From an uncultured Saprospiraceae bacterium (GTDB lineage: Bacteria > Bacteroidota > Bacteroidia > Chitinophagales > Saprospiraceae), in assembly GCA_905479665.1 (NCBI GenBank), contig CAJQNM010000060.1, positions 1 to 14,196 of the forward strand: DNA of 14,196 nucleotides, written 5' to 3'. Each line of letters starts with the position of its first letter. Position 1 is the stretch's first letter. Both the position numbers and the translations under genes were made by a program. Shown one piece after another: positions 1 through 7,379 of this stretch. The notes beneath the pieces were generated by a model, which was not told the DNA's origin, made no database searches, and saw only the letters and a list, made by a program, of their open reading frames with translations.

Positions 1-503
1 CGACTATTCGTGAGTCTTTAGGAGTGGACAAAATCATACGAGCCATGCCAAATCTCCCGGCACAAATCGGGATGGGTATGACCGCCTTCACTTCGACAGA
101 CTCAGTCACGCGCATCGAGTTAGTGACTGTGCAGAATCTGCTCAACACAACGGGAAAGACTGTGTATGTGGAGAAAGAGCGTTTACTTGATGCGGCTACC
201 GCGATCTCTGGCAGTGGCCCCGCCTACGTTTTCTATTTCATGCAGTCCCTTATCGAGGCTGCTGAGAAAATGGGCTTTTCAGCATCAGAGGCGGAGCTCC
301 TGACCTGGCAGACATTCATGGGTGCCGTAGAGCTTTTTCACGTCAATGATCTCTCCTGCAGCGATTGGATCGCCAAAGTCGCCTCTCGGGGCGGAACCAC
401 AGAAGCAGCGCTGGCTGCTTTTGAAGATAAGGGTCTAAAGCAAGCCCTTATTGATGGAGCGATGGCGGCTGAAAAGAGGGCCCAGGAGTTGGGAGAAGGA
501 TGA
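1..503 (+). CDS. proC: Pyrroline-5-carboxylate reductase, C-terminal part (5' truncated by window edge)
   Basis: This enzyme performs the last step of proline biosynthesis, the NAD(P)H-dependent reduction of 1-pyrroline-5-carboxylate to L-proline in the cytoplasm. The frame is open from the first complete codon at base 3, so the gene begins outside the window; about 166 residues are visible of a family length near 265. What is seen is the end of the Rossmann domain (IIRAMPNLPAQIGMG, matching the family's 'RxMPNxPxxxG' segment) and the helical dimerisation domain with the signature SGSGPAYVF and the C-terminal VASRGGTTEAAL element (family pattern 'SPGGTT'). Its TGA stop overlaps the ATG of the next gene by 4 bp (ATGA), so the two are probably translationally coupled. 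GC is about 54% over bases 181-300 by hand count, higher than the genes that follow. Identification is firm; only the N-terminus is missing. Confidence 0.96.
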   Translation, partial: TIRESLGVDKIIRAMPNLPAQIGMGMTAFTSTDSVTRIELVTVQNLLNTTGKTVYVEKERLLDAATAISGSGPAYVFYFMQSLIEAAEKMGFSASEAELLTWQTFMGAVELFHVNDLSCSDWIAKVASRGGTTEAALAAFEDKGLKQALIDGAMAAEKRAQELGEG

Positions 504-1492
504 AGGTGTTAGTCACCGGCAGCAGTGGCCATTTGGGTGAGGCGCTTGCTCGTACGCTGAAAGACAAGGATATTTCCTACCTGGGGATTGATTTGAAACC
601 AGGGTCTCATACGCACGCAGTGGGGTCAATAACCGACCGTGATTTTTTGCAAAATTGTTTTAAGGACATCGATCATGTGCTGCACACAGCCACACTGCAT
701 AAGCCTCATGTTGCTACGCATTCGGAGCAAGATTTTATCGACACAAATATTACGGGCACACTAAATTTATTGCGGGCGGCGATTAATGCACAAGTCAAAG
801 GTTTTATTTACACCAGTACCACCAGCACTTTTGGTGATGTACTTACGCCCGATCTCGGCAGCCCTGCTATTTGGGTCACGGAAAATACCATCCCTGTCCC
901 AAAGAATATTTATGGTGTGACCAAGAATGCAGCCGAATCAATGTGTCAATTATCCTACCGCAATGAAAAGCTGCCTTGCCTGGTATTGAAAACATCACGC
1001 TTTTTTCCGGAGGAAGACGACAATAAAATATTGAGAGATGGGTATGATGATCTCAATCTCAAGGCGATTGAGCATTTGTACCGCCGAGTCGATATTGAAG
1101 ACGTTGTCTCGGCCCACCTATGCGCCATGAGTAGGGCGGAAGAAATAGGTTTTGCCAAATATATTATTAGTGCATCATCTCCATTTTGTGAGGCTGATTT
1201 GCAAGAGCTACAGGTGGACGCTCCTGGAGTCGTAGCAAGAATATATCCCTCATATCAAAAATTATTTCTGAACAAAGGATGGAAGATGTTGCCAAATATT
1301 GACCGTGTCTATGTAAATCAAAAGGCCAGAAGAGAATTGAGTTGGGAGCCCCGCTATGATTTTGAGCATGTCCTTGATTGCCTACGTGAAAACAAAGACT
1401 TTCGCAGTCAGCTCTCTAAAGATGTTGGATCAAAAGGATATCACACCGAGGTGTTTTCAGAGGGGCCCTATCCCGTGAATAATGATACGTAG
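500..1492 (+). CDS. NAD-dependent epimerase/dehydratase (extended SDR family)
   Basis: This is a predicted cytoplasmic NAD(P)-binding extended short-chain dehydrogenase/reductase of 330 aa. The N-terminal Rossmann glycine motif is intact (VTGSSGHLG, Gly7-Gly10-Gly13), followed by an acidic residue after the second strand (Asp31) that favours NAD binding. A Ser/Thr cluster at 105-110 (TSTTST) and the catalytic pair YGVTK (Tyr138, Lys142) complete the active site. The last 50 or so residues fit the variable substrate domain. Families with this layout act on nucleotide sugars or other carbonyl compounds, and nothing here identifies the substrate. The ATG overlaps the proC stop by 4 bp, yet no proline-pathway role is evident, so the pairing may be only transcriptional. 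The gene looks more AT-rich than proC, which could mean separate ancestry. It could equally be annotated simply as an SDR oxidoreductase. Confidence 0.88.
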   Translation: MKVLVTGSSGHLGEALARTLKDKDISYLGIDLKPGSHTHAVGSITDRDFLQNCFKDIDHVLHTATLHKPHVATHSEQDFIDTNITGTLNLLRAAINAQVKGFIYTSTTSTFGDVLTPDLGSPAIWVTENTIPVPKNIYGVTKNAAESMCQLSYRNEKLPCLVLKTSRFFPEEDDNKILRDGYDDLNLKAIEHLYRRVDIEDVVSAHLCAMSRAEEIGFAKYIISASSPFCEADLQELQVDAPGVVARIYPSYQKLFLNKGWKMLPNIDRVYVNQKARRELSWEPRYDFEHVLDCLRENKDFRSQLSKDVGSKGYHTEVFSEGPYPVNNDT

Positions 1493-1589
1493 TGATTCGC
1501 CACCAAATTCGTATATTTCTTTGGCTCTTGCCAAGTCTGCATCATACCGCAGATTCATCATGCCCAAACAGGATAGACAATTGCAATAG

Positions 1590-1931
1590 ATGAGCGAAAA
1601 CATAGTAGATATAAATGAGCGCATAATTCAAAATTTCATCAAGAGAAATAGACCTCCTGTTGAAATAAGAGATAAACTTGATTTAGGGTATACGTACGAT
1701 AAATCGACCATTGAGCTATTTGAGGTAAGACCAGCGTGGTCTAATCCTAACGAGTTTATGAACATGGCTTATGCCAAAATCAAGTACGTAAAGACACAAA
1801 AGATTTGGAAACTTTATTGGATGAGAGCATCAGGAAAATGGCAATTGTATGAACCTTTTGCGGAATCAAGTAATCTGGCAGAATTATTGTCCGTCATAGA
1901 CGAAGATTCTCATGGGTGTTTCAAAGGGTAG
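1590..1931 (+). CDS. DUF3024 domain protein, small and AT-rich
   Basis: This is a 113-aa soluble protein with no signal peptide or membrane segment. The central and C-terminal part carries the run I associate with the DUF3024 family: IKYVKTQKIWKLYWMRASG, then WQLYEPF, and the ending IDEDSHGCFKG ('DxxGCFxG'). The aromatic-rich strands suggest a small beta-sheet domain. No biochemical function is known to me for the family, so none is assigned. The start is ATG at 1590, about 100 bp after the epimerase stop, so it is probably its own transcription unit. Base use is unlike proC: GC is about 36% over bases 1621-1800 by hand count (64 of 180), which suggests horizontal acquisition or a fast-evolving accessory gene. 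It sits at the border of a gene-poor, repeat-bearing stretch. Confidence 0.75.
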   Translation: MSENIVDINERIIQNFIKRNRPPVEIRDKLDLGYTYDKSTIELFEVRPAWSNPNEFMNMAYAKIKYVKTQKIWKLYWMRASGKWQLYEPFAESSNLAELLSVIDEDSHGCFKG

Positions 1932-2002
1932 AATTAATTCAGGAAATTGGAGATCAAAGGACATACGAATTTTGGAGTACTTAATTTCATAAAATTTTAA
2001 TT

Positions 2003-2035
2003 GGCTTCGCTCCACTGCCGAGCGTCAAAATGACA
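2003..2035 (-). repeat. Possible interspersed Bacteroidota intergenic repeat
   Basis: Read on the minus strand this segment starts TGTCATTTTGACGCTCGGC and runs into GCAGTGGAGCGAAGCC. That resembles the 'TGTCATTT(C/T)GAC...GGAGC' repeats I have seen scattered between genes in Bacteroidota; this is recalled similarity, not a search result. It contains a small palindrome, CGCTC (2008-2012) and GAGCG (2020-2024), around a 7-nt loop. Only one copy is present in the window, so its repetitive nature is not shown here. Confidence 0.4.
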
Positions 2036-2208
2036 GGTTGCACCATTTGGTCAGCCGTGATCTCAAGGAAAAATTCGTGTAGCACTAAAACCGAAAAGGG
2101 AGCCTATTCCTGAGAAATTATCGCCTCCCTTGTCCAGACAACTCACCAACAGCATACCTCGTATGCCGATAATCTTATCGAAGTAAACTTAGTTTGGAAT
2201 CCTCTTCG

Positions 2209-2306
2209 CATTGGTTTTTACGCCAATGAGTTTTAACCTTTGCTTCCTCTTCCAATGGGTTTTAACCCATTGCTTACCAATCTAAGCAAGGCACTAAAGT
2301 GCCTTG
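2209..2306. repeat. REP-like palindrome cluster
   Basis: Three short palindromes lie in under 100 bp. CATTGG...CCAATG spans 2209-2228. CAATGGGTT-TT-AACCCATTG (2253-2272) has a perfect 9-bp stem. CAAGGCACT-AA-AGTGCCTTG (2287-2306) also has a perfect 9-bp stem. The motif CCAATGAGTTTTAACC (from 2223) is an imperfect direct copy of CCAATGGGTTTTAACCC (from 2252), and both are followed by TTGCTT. Such palindromes beside a Y1/RAYT-type transposase gene are the usual arrangement of bacterial REP elements, and the neighbouring minus-strand frame (2329-2712) looks like a RAYT remnant. There is no T-tract typical of an intrinsic terminator, though a role in 3' end protection is possible. Confidence 0.6.
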
Positions 2307-2328
2307 GAAGAGAACAACCACGAAAATT

Positions 2329-2712
2329 CTACCCAAGGATATTAACCCGTTGCCATAGCTGACTATTCCTCATATATCCTGACAATAGAACTAATAACTG
2401 CCGTGAGTTCGACAGAAAGGGAAAGTCCATGATTCCAGCGATGTCTTCAATGTATCCGATACATCGGTCGAGATAACTAAGATTATACATCTCTCCTGGA
2501 ATATTGCTGTGCTCCAATTCATCGTTGTCTGCCACAATTGCATGAAAATACTTTTGTGACCACAACCCATTCGCATTTTGGCCAAATTTTCTTCTCCAAA
2601 AGAAAGACGACCATCTCTTAACCAACTTAACAATGTGAGAAATCCCAAGTACCGTCTGAAATTTGATGTCAGTATGGGTTCTGTCCCCCAAGAACCCAAT
2701 TCTGTAGAACAA
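2329..2712 (-). pseudogene. Decayed RAYT/Y1-type (REP-associated) transposase remnant
   Basis: The minus-strand frame is open for 127 codons but begins only at a TTG and has no family-like N-terminus. The stretch SHIVKLVKRWSSFFW, then LWSQKYFHAIVADNDELE, matches the usual C-terminal half of REP-associated Y1 transposases ('..IV..FKR..S......W...F.DHIIR...E'). The first half of the family, including the His-hydrophobe-His metal motif and the normal start, is absent upstream, and the sequence after DELE is no longer family-like. It is therefore read as a truncated, inactive copy. The frame ends right at the REP-like palindromes (2209-2306), which supports the assignment. Alternatively it is a non-coding stretch with chance similarity; an overlapping second open frame (2391-2699) shows how little coding constraint remains. 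Confidence 0.45.
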
Positions 2713-2745
2713 TTTCTAAGAGTGCCATTGATTTAAGAAGTTGAA

Positions 2746-2773
2746 CTATTCACTATTCACTATTCACTATTCA
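2746..2773. repeat. Heptamer tandem array, 4 x CTATTCA
   Basis: Four exact copies of a 7-bp unit (CTATTCA) lie end to end, and the last copy contains the complement of the TGA stop of the adjacent minus-strand acetyltransferase gene. The array therefore begins exactly at the 3' end of that gene. It is one of three heptamer-type arrays in the window, each at a gene 3' end. Confidence 0.85.
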
Positions 2774-3346
2774 ATCAAACGGCGCTAGCACGCCATCCTC
2801 CATTCTATATTTTCCCCCATCAACTGGACACTCAGCAAAACCCTGTTCGTCTAAATCAAGTCGCACGCCGCCCATGCTCATCCACCCCATTTGGCGAGCA
2901 GGATTCCCAACCATCAGCGCGAAGGCAGGCACCTCTTTTGTCACCACCGTCCCAGCACCAATGAATGCGTAGGCTCCGATGTCATTGCCACAAACGATCG
3001 TCGCATTTGCTCCGATGGATGCTCCGCAACGCACGGTGGTCTTCATATACTCGGACTTGCGATTTACGGCACTGCGAGGATTGATCACATTGGTAAAAAC
3101 CACGGAAGGCCCTAGAAAAACATCGTCCTCACAGATGACACCCGTGTAGAGGGAGACATTATTTTGAATTTTGACATTTCTGCCGATTTCTACACCGTTG
3201 GCAACAAATACGTTTTGGCCGAGACTGCAGTCCGCTCCGATTATAGCTTCTGGCATGATGTGACAGAAGTGCCAGATCTTAGTGTCCTTCCCAATTTTGG
3301 CGCCATCATCGACGATGGCCGATTCATGGACAAAGTAATCAGTCAT
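2771..3346 (-). CDS. WbpD/WlbB-like sugar N-acetyltransferase (left-handed beta-helix)
   Basis: This is a 191-aa hexapeptide-repeat acyltransferase. It resembles the WbpD/WlbB group, which transfers acetyl from acetyl-CoA to the 3-amino group of UDP-2-acetamido-3-amino-2,3-dideoxy-glucuronate for O-antigen or capsule sugars. Visible evidence is the repeated hexapeptide pattern across about residues 8-150 (AKIGKD, IIGADC, VEIGRN, VKIQNN, ASIGAN, NDIGAY) and family-specific segments: KIWHFCHI near 23-30, SLGQNVFVAN at 41-50, FTNVINPRSA at 84-93, and VGNPARQMGWM near 146-156. The start is ATG at 3346; the longer open frame begins with a TTG inside the preceding gene. It overlaps the aminotransferase 3' end by 8 bp (ATGACTGA), indicating a coupled two-gene unit. 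The enzymes that would make the 3-keto precursor (WbpB/WbpA-like) are not in the window. The exact sugar acceptor is inferred from the neighbour and could be a related 3-amino or 4-amino sugar. Confidence 0.88.
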   Translation of the reverse strand: MTDYFVHESAIVDDGAKIGKDTKIWHFCHIMPEAIIGADCSLGQNVFVANGVEIGRNVKIQNNVSLYTGVICEDDVFLGPSVVFTNVINPRSAVNRKSEYMKTTVRCGASIGANATIVCGNDIGAYAFIGAGTVVTKEVPAFALMVGNPARQMGWMSMGGVRLDLDEQGFAECPVDGGKYRMEDGVLAPFD

Positions 3347-4490
3347 GGTAAAAAGATTTGATAGCCCCAGTGATATGGTCAATAAGCGCTGGAGTCATCT
3401 CGGTATGCATGGGGAGTGACATAACGGTTGCGGATAGTTTTTCTGTGACTGGCAGCATTTCCCCTTTTTGCCAGTATGGAGCAAAGGCCTTCTGAGCATA
3501 AAGCGGAACGGGATAATAAATCATAGCAGGGATGCCATGGGACTTGAGATGTGAGATGAGTGGTTCTCTATCGGCAGCCGGTACCTGAAGGGTATACTGA
3601 TGAAAGACGTGGGTACTAGAGCCATCTCTTTTCGGTGTGATCACGTGTTTTAGAGCGGCAAACTGGGCATCGTATGCGTCCGCGACGGCAAGTCGACTTG
3701 CGGAATACCCGTCTAGATGTCGCAATTTGATACGTAAGATCGTCGCCTGCATGGCATCGAGACGCGAATTCACTCCCAGCTGGTCGTGATAGTAGCGCTT
3801 GGATTGGCCATGATTGGCAATCATGCGTAAGTTAGCGGCGAGGTCATCATCGTTGGTAAATAGGGCTCCCCCGTCGCCATAGCAACCGAGGTTTTTTGCA
3901 GGAAAAAAAGAGGTCGTGCCGACGTCTCCGATCGTACCACTGACGTGGGTCTTTCCATCCTGATAAGTGAGCTTAGATCCGATCGATTGGGCATTATCTT
4001 CCACCACGAATAGCTGGTGGGAACGGGCTATTTGCATGATCTCCTCCATCGGGGCTGACTGGCCAAAGAGATGCACCGGTACGATTGCTTTGGTTCGGGG
4101 GGTAATTGCGTTTTCGACGAGTTCAGCAGTGATGTGAAAATAGAGTGGGTCAACATCAATCATCACTGGTGTGAGTCCCAGCAAGCCGATGACCTCCGCA
4201 GTGGCCACATAGGTAAAAGAAGGGACGATCACTTCGTCTCCAGGCTCAAGTCCTAAGGCCATGAGAGCGATTTGCAGCGCATCTGTGCCATTGGCACAGC
4301 CGACCACATGTTTCACTCCTAAATAGGTGGCGAGCTCCTGCTCAAATGCGGACACCTCCGGCCCATTGATATAGCGAGTAGAGGAAATGACCTTTAGAAC
4401 AGCGTCATCAATTTCGGGCTTGATCTTGAGGTATTGGCTCTTTAGATCCACCATCTGAATATCTTCGATAACTGGCATATCTGACGTCAT
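3339..4490 (-). CDS. DegT/DnrJ/EryC1/StrS aminotransferase, WbpE-like
   Basis: This is a PLP-dependent sugar aminotransferase of 383 aa, cytoplasmic, that would convert a 3-keto nucleotide sugar to the 3-amino sugar, probably with glutamate as donor. Family landmarks are present: MVDLKSQYLKIK near the N-terminus, YINGPEVSAFE, GCANGTDALQIAL (cofactor phosphate region), PSFTYVATAE, VVEDNAQSIG with the PLP-contacting Asp165 and Gln168, and the Schiff-base lysine in FFPAKNLGCYGDGGA (Lys199). NHGQSKRYYHDQLGVNSRLD follows, as in WbpE. The start is ATG at 4490; the longest frame adds six codons from a TTG. The gene precedes the WbpD-like acetyltransferase and overlaps it, matching the WbpE-WbpD pair of the 2,3-diacetamido-glucuronate pathway. 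A different 3-amino sugar pathway (FdtB-like) remains possible. It is transcribed divergently from the crotonase gene. Confidence 0.9.
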   Translation of the reverse strand: MTSDMPVIEDIQMVDLKSQYLKIKPEIDDAVLKVISSTRYINGPEVSAFEQELATYLGVKHVVGCANGTDALQIALMALGLEPGDEVIVPSFTYVATAEVIGLLGLTPVMIDVDPLYFHITAELVENAITPRTKAIVPVHLFGQSAPMEEIMQIARSHQLFVVEDNAQSIGSKLTYQDGKTHVSGTIGDVGTTSFFPAKNLGCYGDGGALFTNDDDLAANLRMIANHGQSKRYYHDQLGVNSRLDAMQATILRIKLRHLDGYSASRLAVADAYDAQFAALKHVITPKRDGSSTHVFHQYTLQVPAADREPLISHLKSHGIPAMIYYPVPLYAQKAFAPYWQKGEMLPVTEKLSATVMSLPMHTEMTPALIDHITGAIKSFYHD

Positions 4491-4575
4491 TATTTTTAGA
4501 TTTCTCAAAGTTACTTTTTAGCAATGATCTTGTTGTTGGTTGCGAGATGATCTATTTTACAGAAAAAATAGGCAG

Positions 4576-5352
4576 ATGGGAAATGACGTAGTACTTGCCA
4601 GTGAAGATCAACAAATCCTCACGCTGACCATAAGTAGACCGGAGGCACTCAATGCTATTAATGCGGCGGTGATGCGGGGACTTCATGATGCTTTTGAAGA
4701 GGTAGCTGAAAGAGAGGACTTGCGCGGGGTTATTCTCACTGGTGCAGGAGAAAAAGCGTTTGTGGCAGGGGCAGACATCAAGGGTTTTAAGTTTGAAGAC
4801 GACAGCCTAAAGCAATTGGGACAATTTGGTTTCGAGACATTTAGCCGTATCGAACAGTGTCGAGTGCCGGTGATCGCTGCAGTAAATGGTTTTGCTTTGG
4901 GCGGCGGGTGTGAATTGGCGATGGCTTGTCACATGCGTGTGGCCAGTTCCAATGCGCGCTTCGGCCAGCCGGAAATCAATCTGGGCATCATACCTGGTTA
5001 TGGTGGCACACAGCGCCTACCACTGCTCATTGGCAAGGGCAAGGCGCTCGAGCTCCTATTGACTGGAGATATGATCGGAGCAGAGGAAGCAAAAGCCCTG
5101 GGTCTGGTAAATCACGTAGTAGCACCCGGTGAGGAGGTCGCAAAAGCAACCGAAATACTGCTGAAGGTTACCTCAAAAGCACCCATCGCAGCGCAAAAAA
5201 TAATTGCATTGGTAAACAAGCACTATTACAACTACCAAGAAGGGCTGCAAGCTGAGATCAGACAGTTTGCCGAGTGTTTTCAGACCGAAGATGCCAAGGA
5301 GGGTGTTGCCGCATTTATCGAAAAGAGAAAGCCAGTATTTCGTGGGAAGTAG
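4576..5352 (+). CDS. Enoyl-CoA hydratase (crotonase family)
   Basis: This is a cytoplasmic enzyme of 258 aa, the normal size for a crotonase, predicted to add water to trans-2-enoyl-CoA (beta-oxidation or short-chain acyl-CoA metabolism). The CoA-binding and oxyanion-hole segments are visible: ALNAINAAV (25-33), AFVAGADIKGF (61-71), and NGFALGGGCELAM (104-116). Both catalytic glutamates of true hydratases are in place: Glu113 in GGCELAM and Glu133 in FGQPEINLGIIPG. GYGGTQRLP follows, and the C-terminus ends KRKPVFRGK, as is common in short-chain (crotonyl-CoA) hydratases. The start is ATG at 4576; the longest frame adds 12 unrelated residues from a TTG. No other fatty-acid gene is adjacent. 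It converges on the next minus-strand gene with only 11 bp between the stops. Confidence 0.93.
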   Translation: MGNDVVLASEDQQILTLTISRPEALNAINAAVMRGLHDAFEEVAEREDLRGVILTGAGEKAFVAGADIKGFKFEDDSLKQLGQFGFETFSRIEQCRVPVIAAVNGFALGGGCELAMACHMRVASSNARFGQPEINLGIIPGYGGTQRLPLLIGKGKALELLLTGDMIGAEEAKALGLVNHVVAPGEEVAKATEILLKVTSKAPIAAQKIIALVNKHYYNYQEGLQAEIRQFAECFQTEDAKEGVAAFIEKRKPVFRGK

Positions 5353-5363
5353 TTTTGAATTTC

Positions 5364-6743
5364 CTATTGCAGCAGATCAGTAACCGGGTCGGGGGTTTTG
5401 AGATAGCTTTTTCTCTTCAGTTGTTCCATGGCAGCCAGCTGATTCTCATGAAAGGCAAGAGGGTCATTTAAATATAATATGCGCCAGATTCTGCCTTGGG
5501 TGGATTCTGAGATATACAGTGATCCGTCGGGGCCTTCTGCCAAGCCCATCGGTCGGTACTGTGCATCCTTCATTTGGACAATCTGGTCCGTGCCAGCAAA
5601 TCCATCCGCAAATATTTCCATCTCACCTGATGGAGCTCCATTGCTGAAAGGTAGAAAGGCTACAACATAGCCCGCCTGGGGGTAGGGAGCTCGATTTGTC
5701 GATCCGTGAAAGGCAACAAAAGCGCCATCCTTATATCGTGCTGGAAATTGATCACCCCGATAGAAGAGCATGTCATTGGGAGCCCAATGTGCGGGCAGGC
5801 CCATGAGTGGCGCAGTAAACTCACTTGCTTCTTTGCTTCCGTCTCCTCCGTACTCTGGTGCCCACAGCCTTTGATTTTTAAAATGATCGTAGTAAGTATA
5901 TGGCCAGCCGTAATTATCATCCTCCTTGATCCGCATAAACTCTTCAGCAGGCAGAACACTGTTTTGCCACTCACTAAAGTGCTGCGGCGCATGGCTGTGC
6001 AGGTAGTCCCGGCCATGATTGATGGCGTACAGCTGATTGTCTTGGGGATTCCAAGCCATCGCCACCACACTGCGTATCCCGGTGGCAAATCGCACACCAT
6101 CTGCCTGAGACTGGACAGTTTTGTTTTCGTCGAAGCGCCAAATCCCCGCCAGTGATTCCAGCTGTCTACAAGGATCTTCTCCCTTGACATTGGCGGTGGT
6201 GCCCTCCGCTACGGAGTGCCAGTCTTCGCAGGCATTCGTAGGAGCGCTAAATGTGACATACATCCCCCCTTTGCCATCAAAGGCCAGTGACTTAGCATTG
6301 TGCCAGCGCATAGGATGATGATCCTTAAGAATAACCTGCTCGATAACTTCAGGAATCAGTTTTCCAGGAGTGATCTTCTGCCGGTACACCACCAATTCAG
6401 AACTGAAATAGAGATACCCGTTGTGGATGCGCATTTCGGTGGCAAAGCTGCCATCATTGGGATAATCTCCAAATCGCTTGATGACATCCATCTTACCGTC
6501 ACCGTCCTCATCTCGCAGAGCTACGCTACCACGGTCTCCTTCGATCACCCGCAGTTTGACGTAGATATCCCCATTATCGTTGACGGCCATATGCCGGGAG
6601 CGACCGATGCTGTCCGCAACGACGAGCGCTCCAAATCCTTCCGGAAGGATCAGGCCTCCATTGTTTGCATCGGGTGCAAGACCTTTTTCTGCGGGCTGGG
6701 AGCACGAACAGAGTACAAGTAGATAAACAAGTGCTTTTCTCAA
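5364..6743 (-). CDS. PQQ-type sugar (glucose/sorbosone) dehydrogenase family lipoprotein, copy 1
   Basis: This is a beta-propeller protein of the GSDH / soluble PQQ-glucose dehydrogenase family, about 459 aa, probably anchored in the envelope. The N-terminus has a Lys/Arg start, a hydrophobic core and a lipobox-like LCSC with Cys14 as the likely lipidated residue. Propeller features include GDIYVKL, a calcium-loop-like DEDGDGKMD (78-86), a histidine in RWHNAKSLAF (His148) at the position of the catalytic base of soluble glucose dehydrogenase, FATGIRSVVAMAWNP with Arg224, NHGRDYLH, NYGWPYTYY, FVAFHGSTNR and YRPMGLAEGPDGSLY. The start is a TTG at 6743 that overlaps the TGA of the upstream yfiT-like gene (TTGA), giving translational coupling; the longer open frame would run through that gene without a signal peptide. 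It is a clear paralogue of the gene at 9938-11233. Substrate and cofactor use are unproven, and no PQQ synthesis gene is in the window. Confidence 0.85.
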   Translation of the reverse strand: MRKALVYLLVLCSCSQPAEKGLAPDANNGGLILPEGFGALVVADSIGRSRHMAVNDNGDIYVKLRVIEGDRGSVALRDEDGDGKMDVIKRFGDYPNDGSFATEMRIHNGYLYFSSELVVYRQKITPGKLIPEVIEQVILKDHHPMRWHNAKSLAFDGKGGMYVTFSAPTNACEDWHSVAEGTTANVKGEDPCRQLESLAGIWRFDENKTVQSQADGVRFATGIRSVVAMAWNPQDNQLYAINHGRDYLHSHAPQHFSEWQNSVLPAEEFMRIKEDDNYGWPYTYYDHFKNQRLWAPEYGGDGSKEASEFTAPLMGLPAHWAPNDMLFYRGDQFPARYKDGAFVAFHGSTNRAPYPQAGYVVAFLPFSNGAPSGEMEIFADGFAGTDQIVQMKDAQYRPMGLAEGPDGSLYISESTQGRIWRILYLNDPLAFHENQLAAMEQLKRKSYLKTPDPVTDLLQ

Positions 6744-7264
6744 TCTACGAGCAGTTTGAGATGCCCAAGATGGTGTTTGCCATGCCAGGCATACAGGGAA
6801 AGGACCGTGCCCAATTTCCACTTGTTGCCATATTCGGGATGCGTATAGGTCTTTTGAAAATTCTCCTCATCCATGCTTCGCAGGAGCACATACCACCGCG
6901 CATGAAGTGCCTCGAGTAAGGTCAATGACACTTGGACGGGCTCTCGGTAGTCGGCTAGTTTTGCCCACTCTGCCTCATGGTAAGGCTTGATCGTTGGGCT
7001 GTCTTCCGTGAGCGAAAGCTTAAAGCGAATGATGGCATTGAGATGGCTGTCGGCGATATGATGCACTACTTGGCGCCCAGTCCAACCACCGGGTCGATAG
7101 GGCTTGTCCATTTGATCTGCACTCATTTGCACAATCTGATCTTTCAGTAGGAGAGGGAGTTCTTCGATGTCACGAGACCAAGCGAGCAGTTGGTCTCGGC
7201 TAAAATCATCACTCTTTGAAAATTTGCCGGTGGGATACTTTAGTTTCTCAATGTCCATTGTCAT
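6740..7264 (-). CDS. YfiT/BstA-type DinB-family protein (putative thiol S-transferase)
   Basis: This 174-aa four-helix DinB-superfamily protein is very similar in pattern to Bacillus subtilis YfiT, a metal-binding protein described as a bacillithiol S-transferase. Matching blocks are LKYPTGKF near the N-terminus, PYRPGGWTGRQVVHHIADSH (55-74), IRFKLSLTEDSPTIKPY (79-95), LHARWYVLLR, and the C-terminal LYAWHGKHHLGHLK (158-170). The metal-binding histidine triad is intact: His68 or His69, His161 and His165. No signal peptide is seen, so it should be cytoplasmic, whereas the gene it is coupled to encodes an exported dehydrogenase. The start is ATG at 7264, with a second ATG two codons later. Bacillithiol use is plausible in Bacteroidota but cannot be shown here; a different thiol or a hydrolase role is possible. 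Confidence 0.88.
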   Translation of the reverse strand: MTMDIEKLKYPTGKFSKSDDFSRDQLLAWSRDIEELPLLLKDQIVQMSADQMDKPYRPGGWTGRQVVHHIADSHLNAIIRFKLSLTEDSPTIKPYHEAEWAKLADYREPVQVSLTLLEALHARWYVLLRSMDEENFQKTYTHPEYGNKWKLGTVLSLYAWHGKHHLGHLKLLVD

Positions 7265-7379
7265 CTGGTCTTACTACAAAATCAAAAGATAACTAAGAAG
7301 AGGATAATTTTTGTGAAAAGGTCAGGCAATGACTCTCTTATGGTTGACAGTCTTTTGAGAACCATTAAAATTATTTCAA

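Larger units (their letters stand above)
1932..2328. other. Gene-poor intergenic stretch with repeats
   Basis: No convincing coding frame is visible on either strand in this roughly 400-bp stretch. It holds a short possible interspersed repeat (2003-2035) and a group of REP-like palindromes (2209-2306), listed separately. The part between them, about 2040-2200, shows nothing I recognise. The stretch sits between the DUF3024 gene and the end of a decayed transposase-like frame. Confidence 0.6.

Noticed and set aside
1457..1561. Small minus-strand frame of 34 codons with a plausible-looking peptide (contains AKEIYEFGGES)
   Set aside because: It overlaps the 3' end of the epimerase gene, is very short, and has no recognisable family or start signal.
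5353..5363. Intrinsic terminator between the convergent crotonase and dehydrogenase genes
   Set aside because: Only 11 bp separate the stops, and I saw no strong hairpin with a T-tract.
5660..6190. Minus-strand open frame of 176 codons inside the first dehydrogenase gene
   Set aside because: It lies in another frame of a gene with clear family motifs, and its own translation has no domain-like pattern.
6744..6821. N-terminal extension of the first dehydrogenase to 6821
   Set aside because: It would run through the 3' end of the yfiT-like gene and bury the signal peptide 26 residues inside; the TTG at 6743 fits better.
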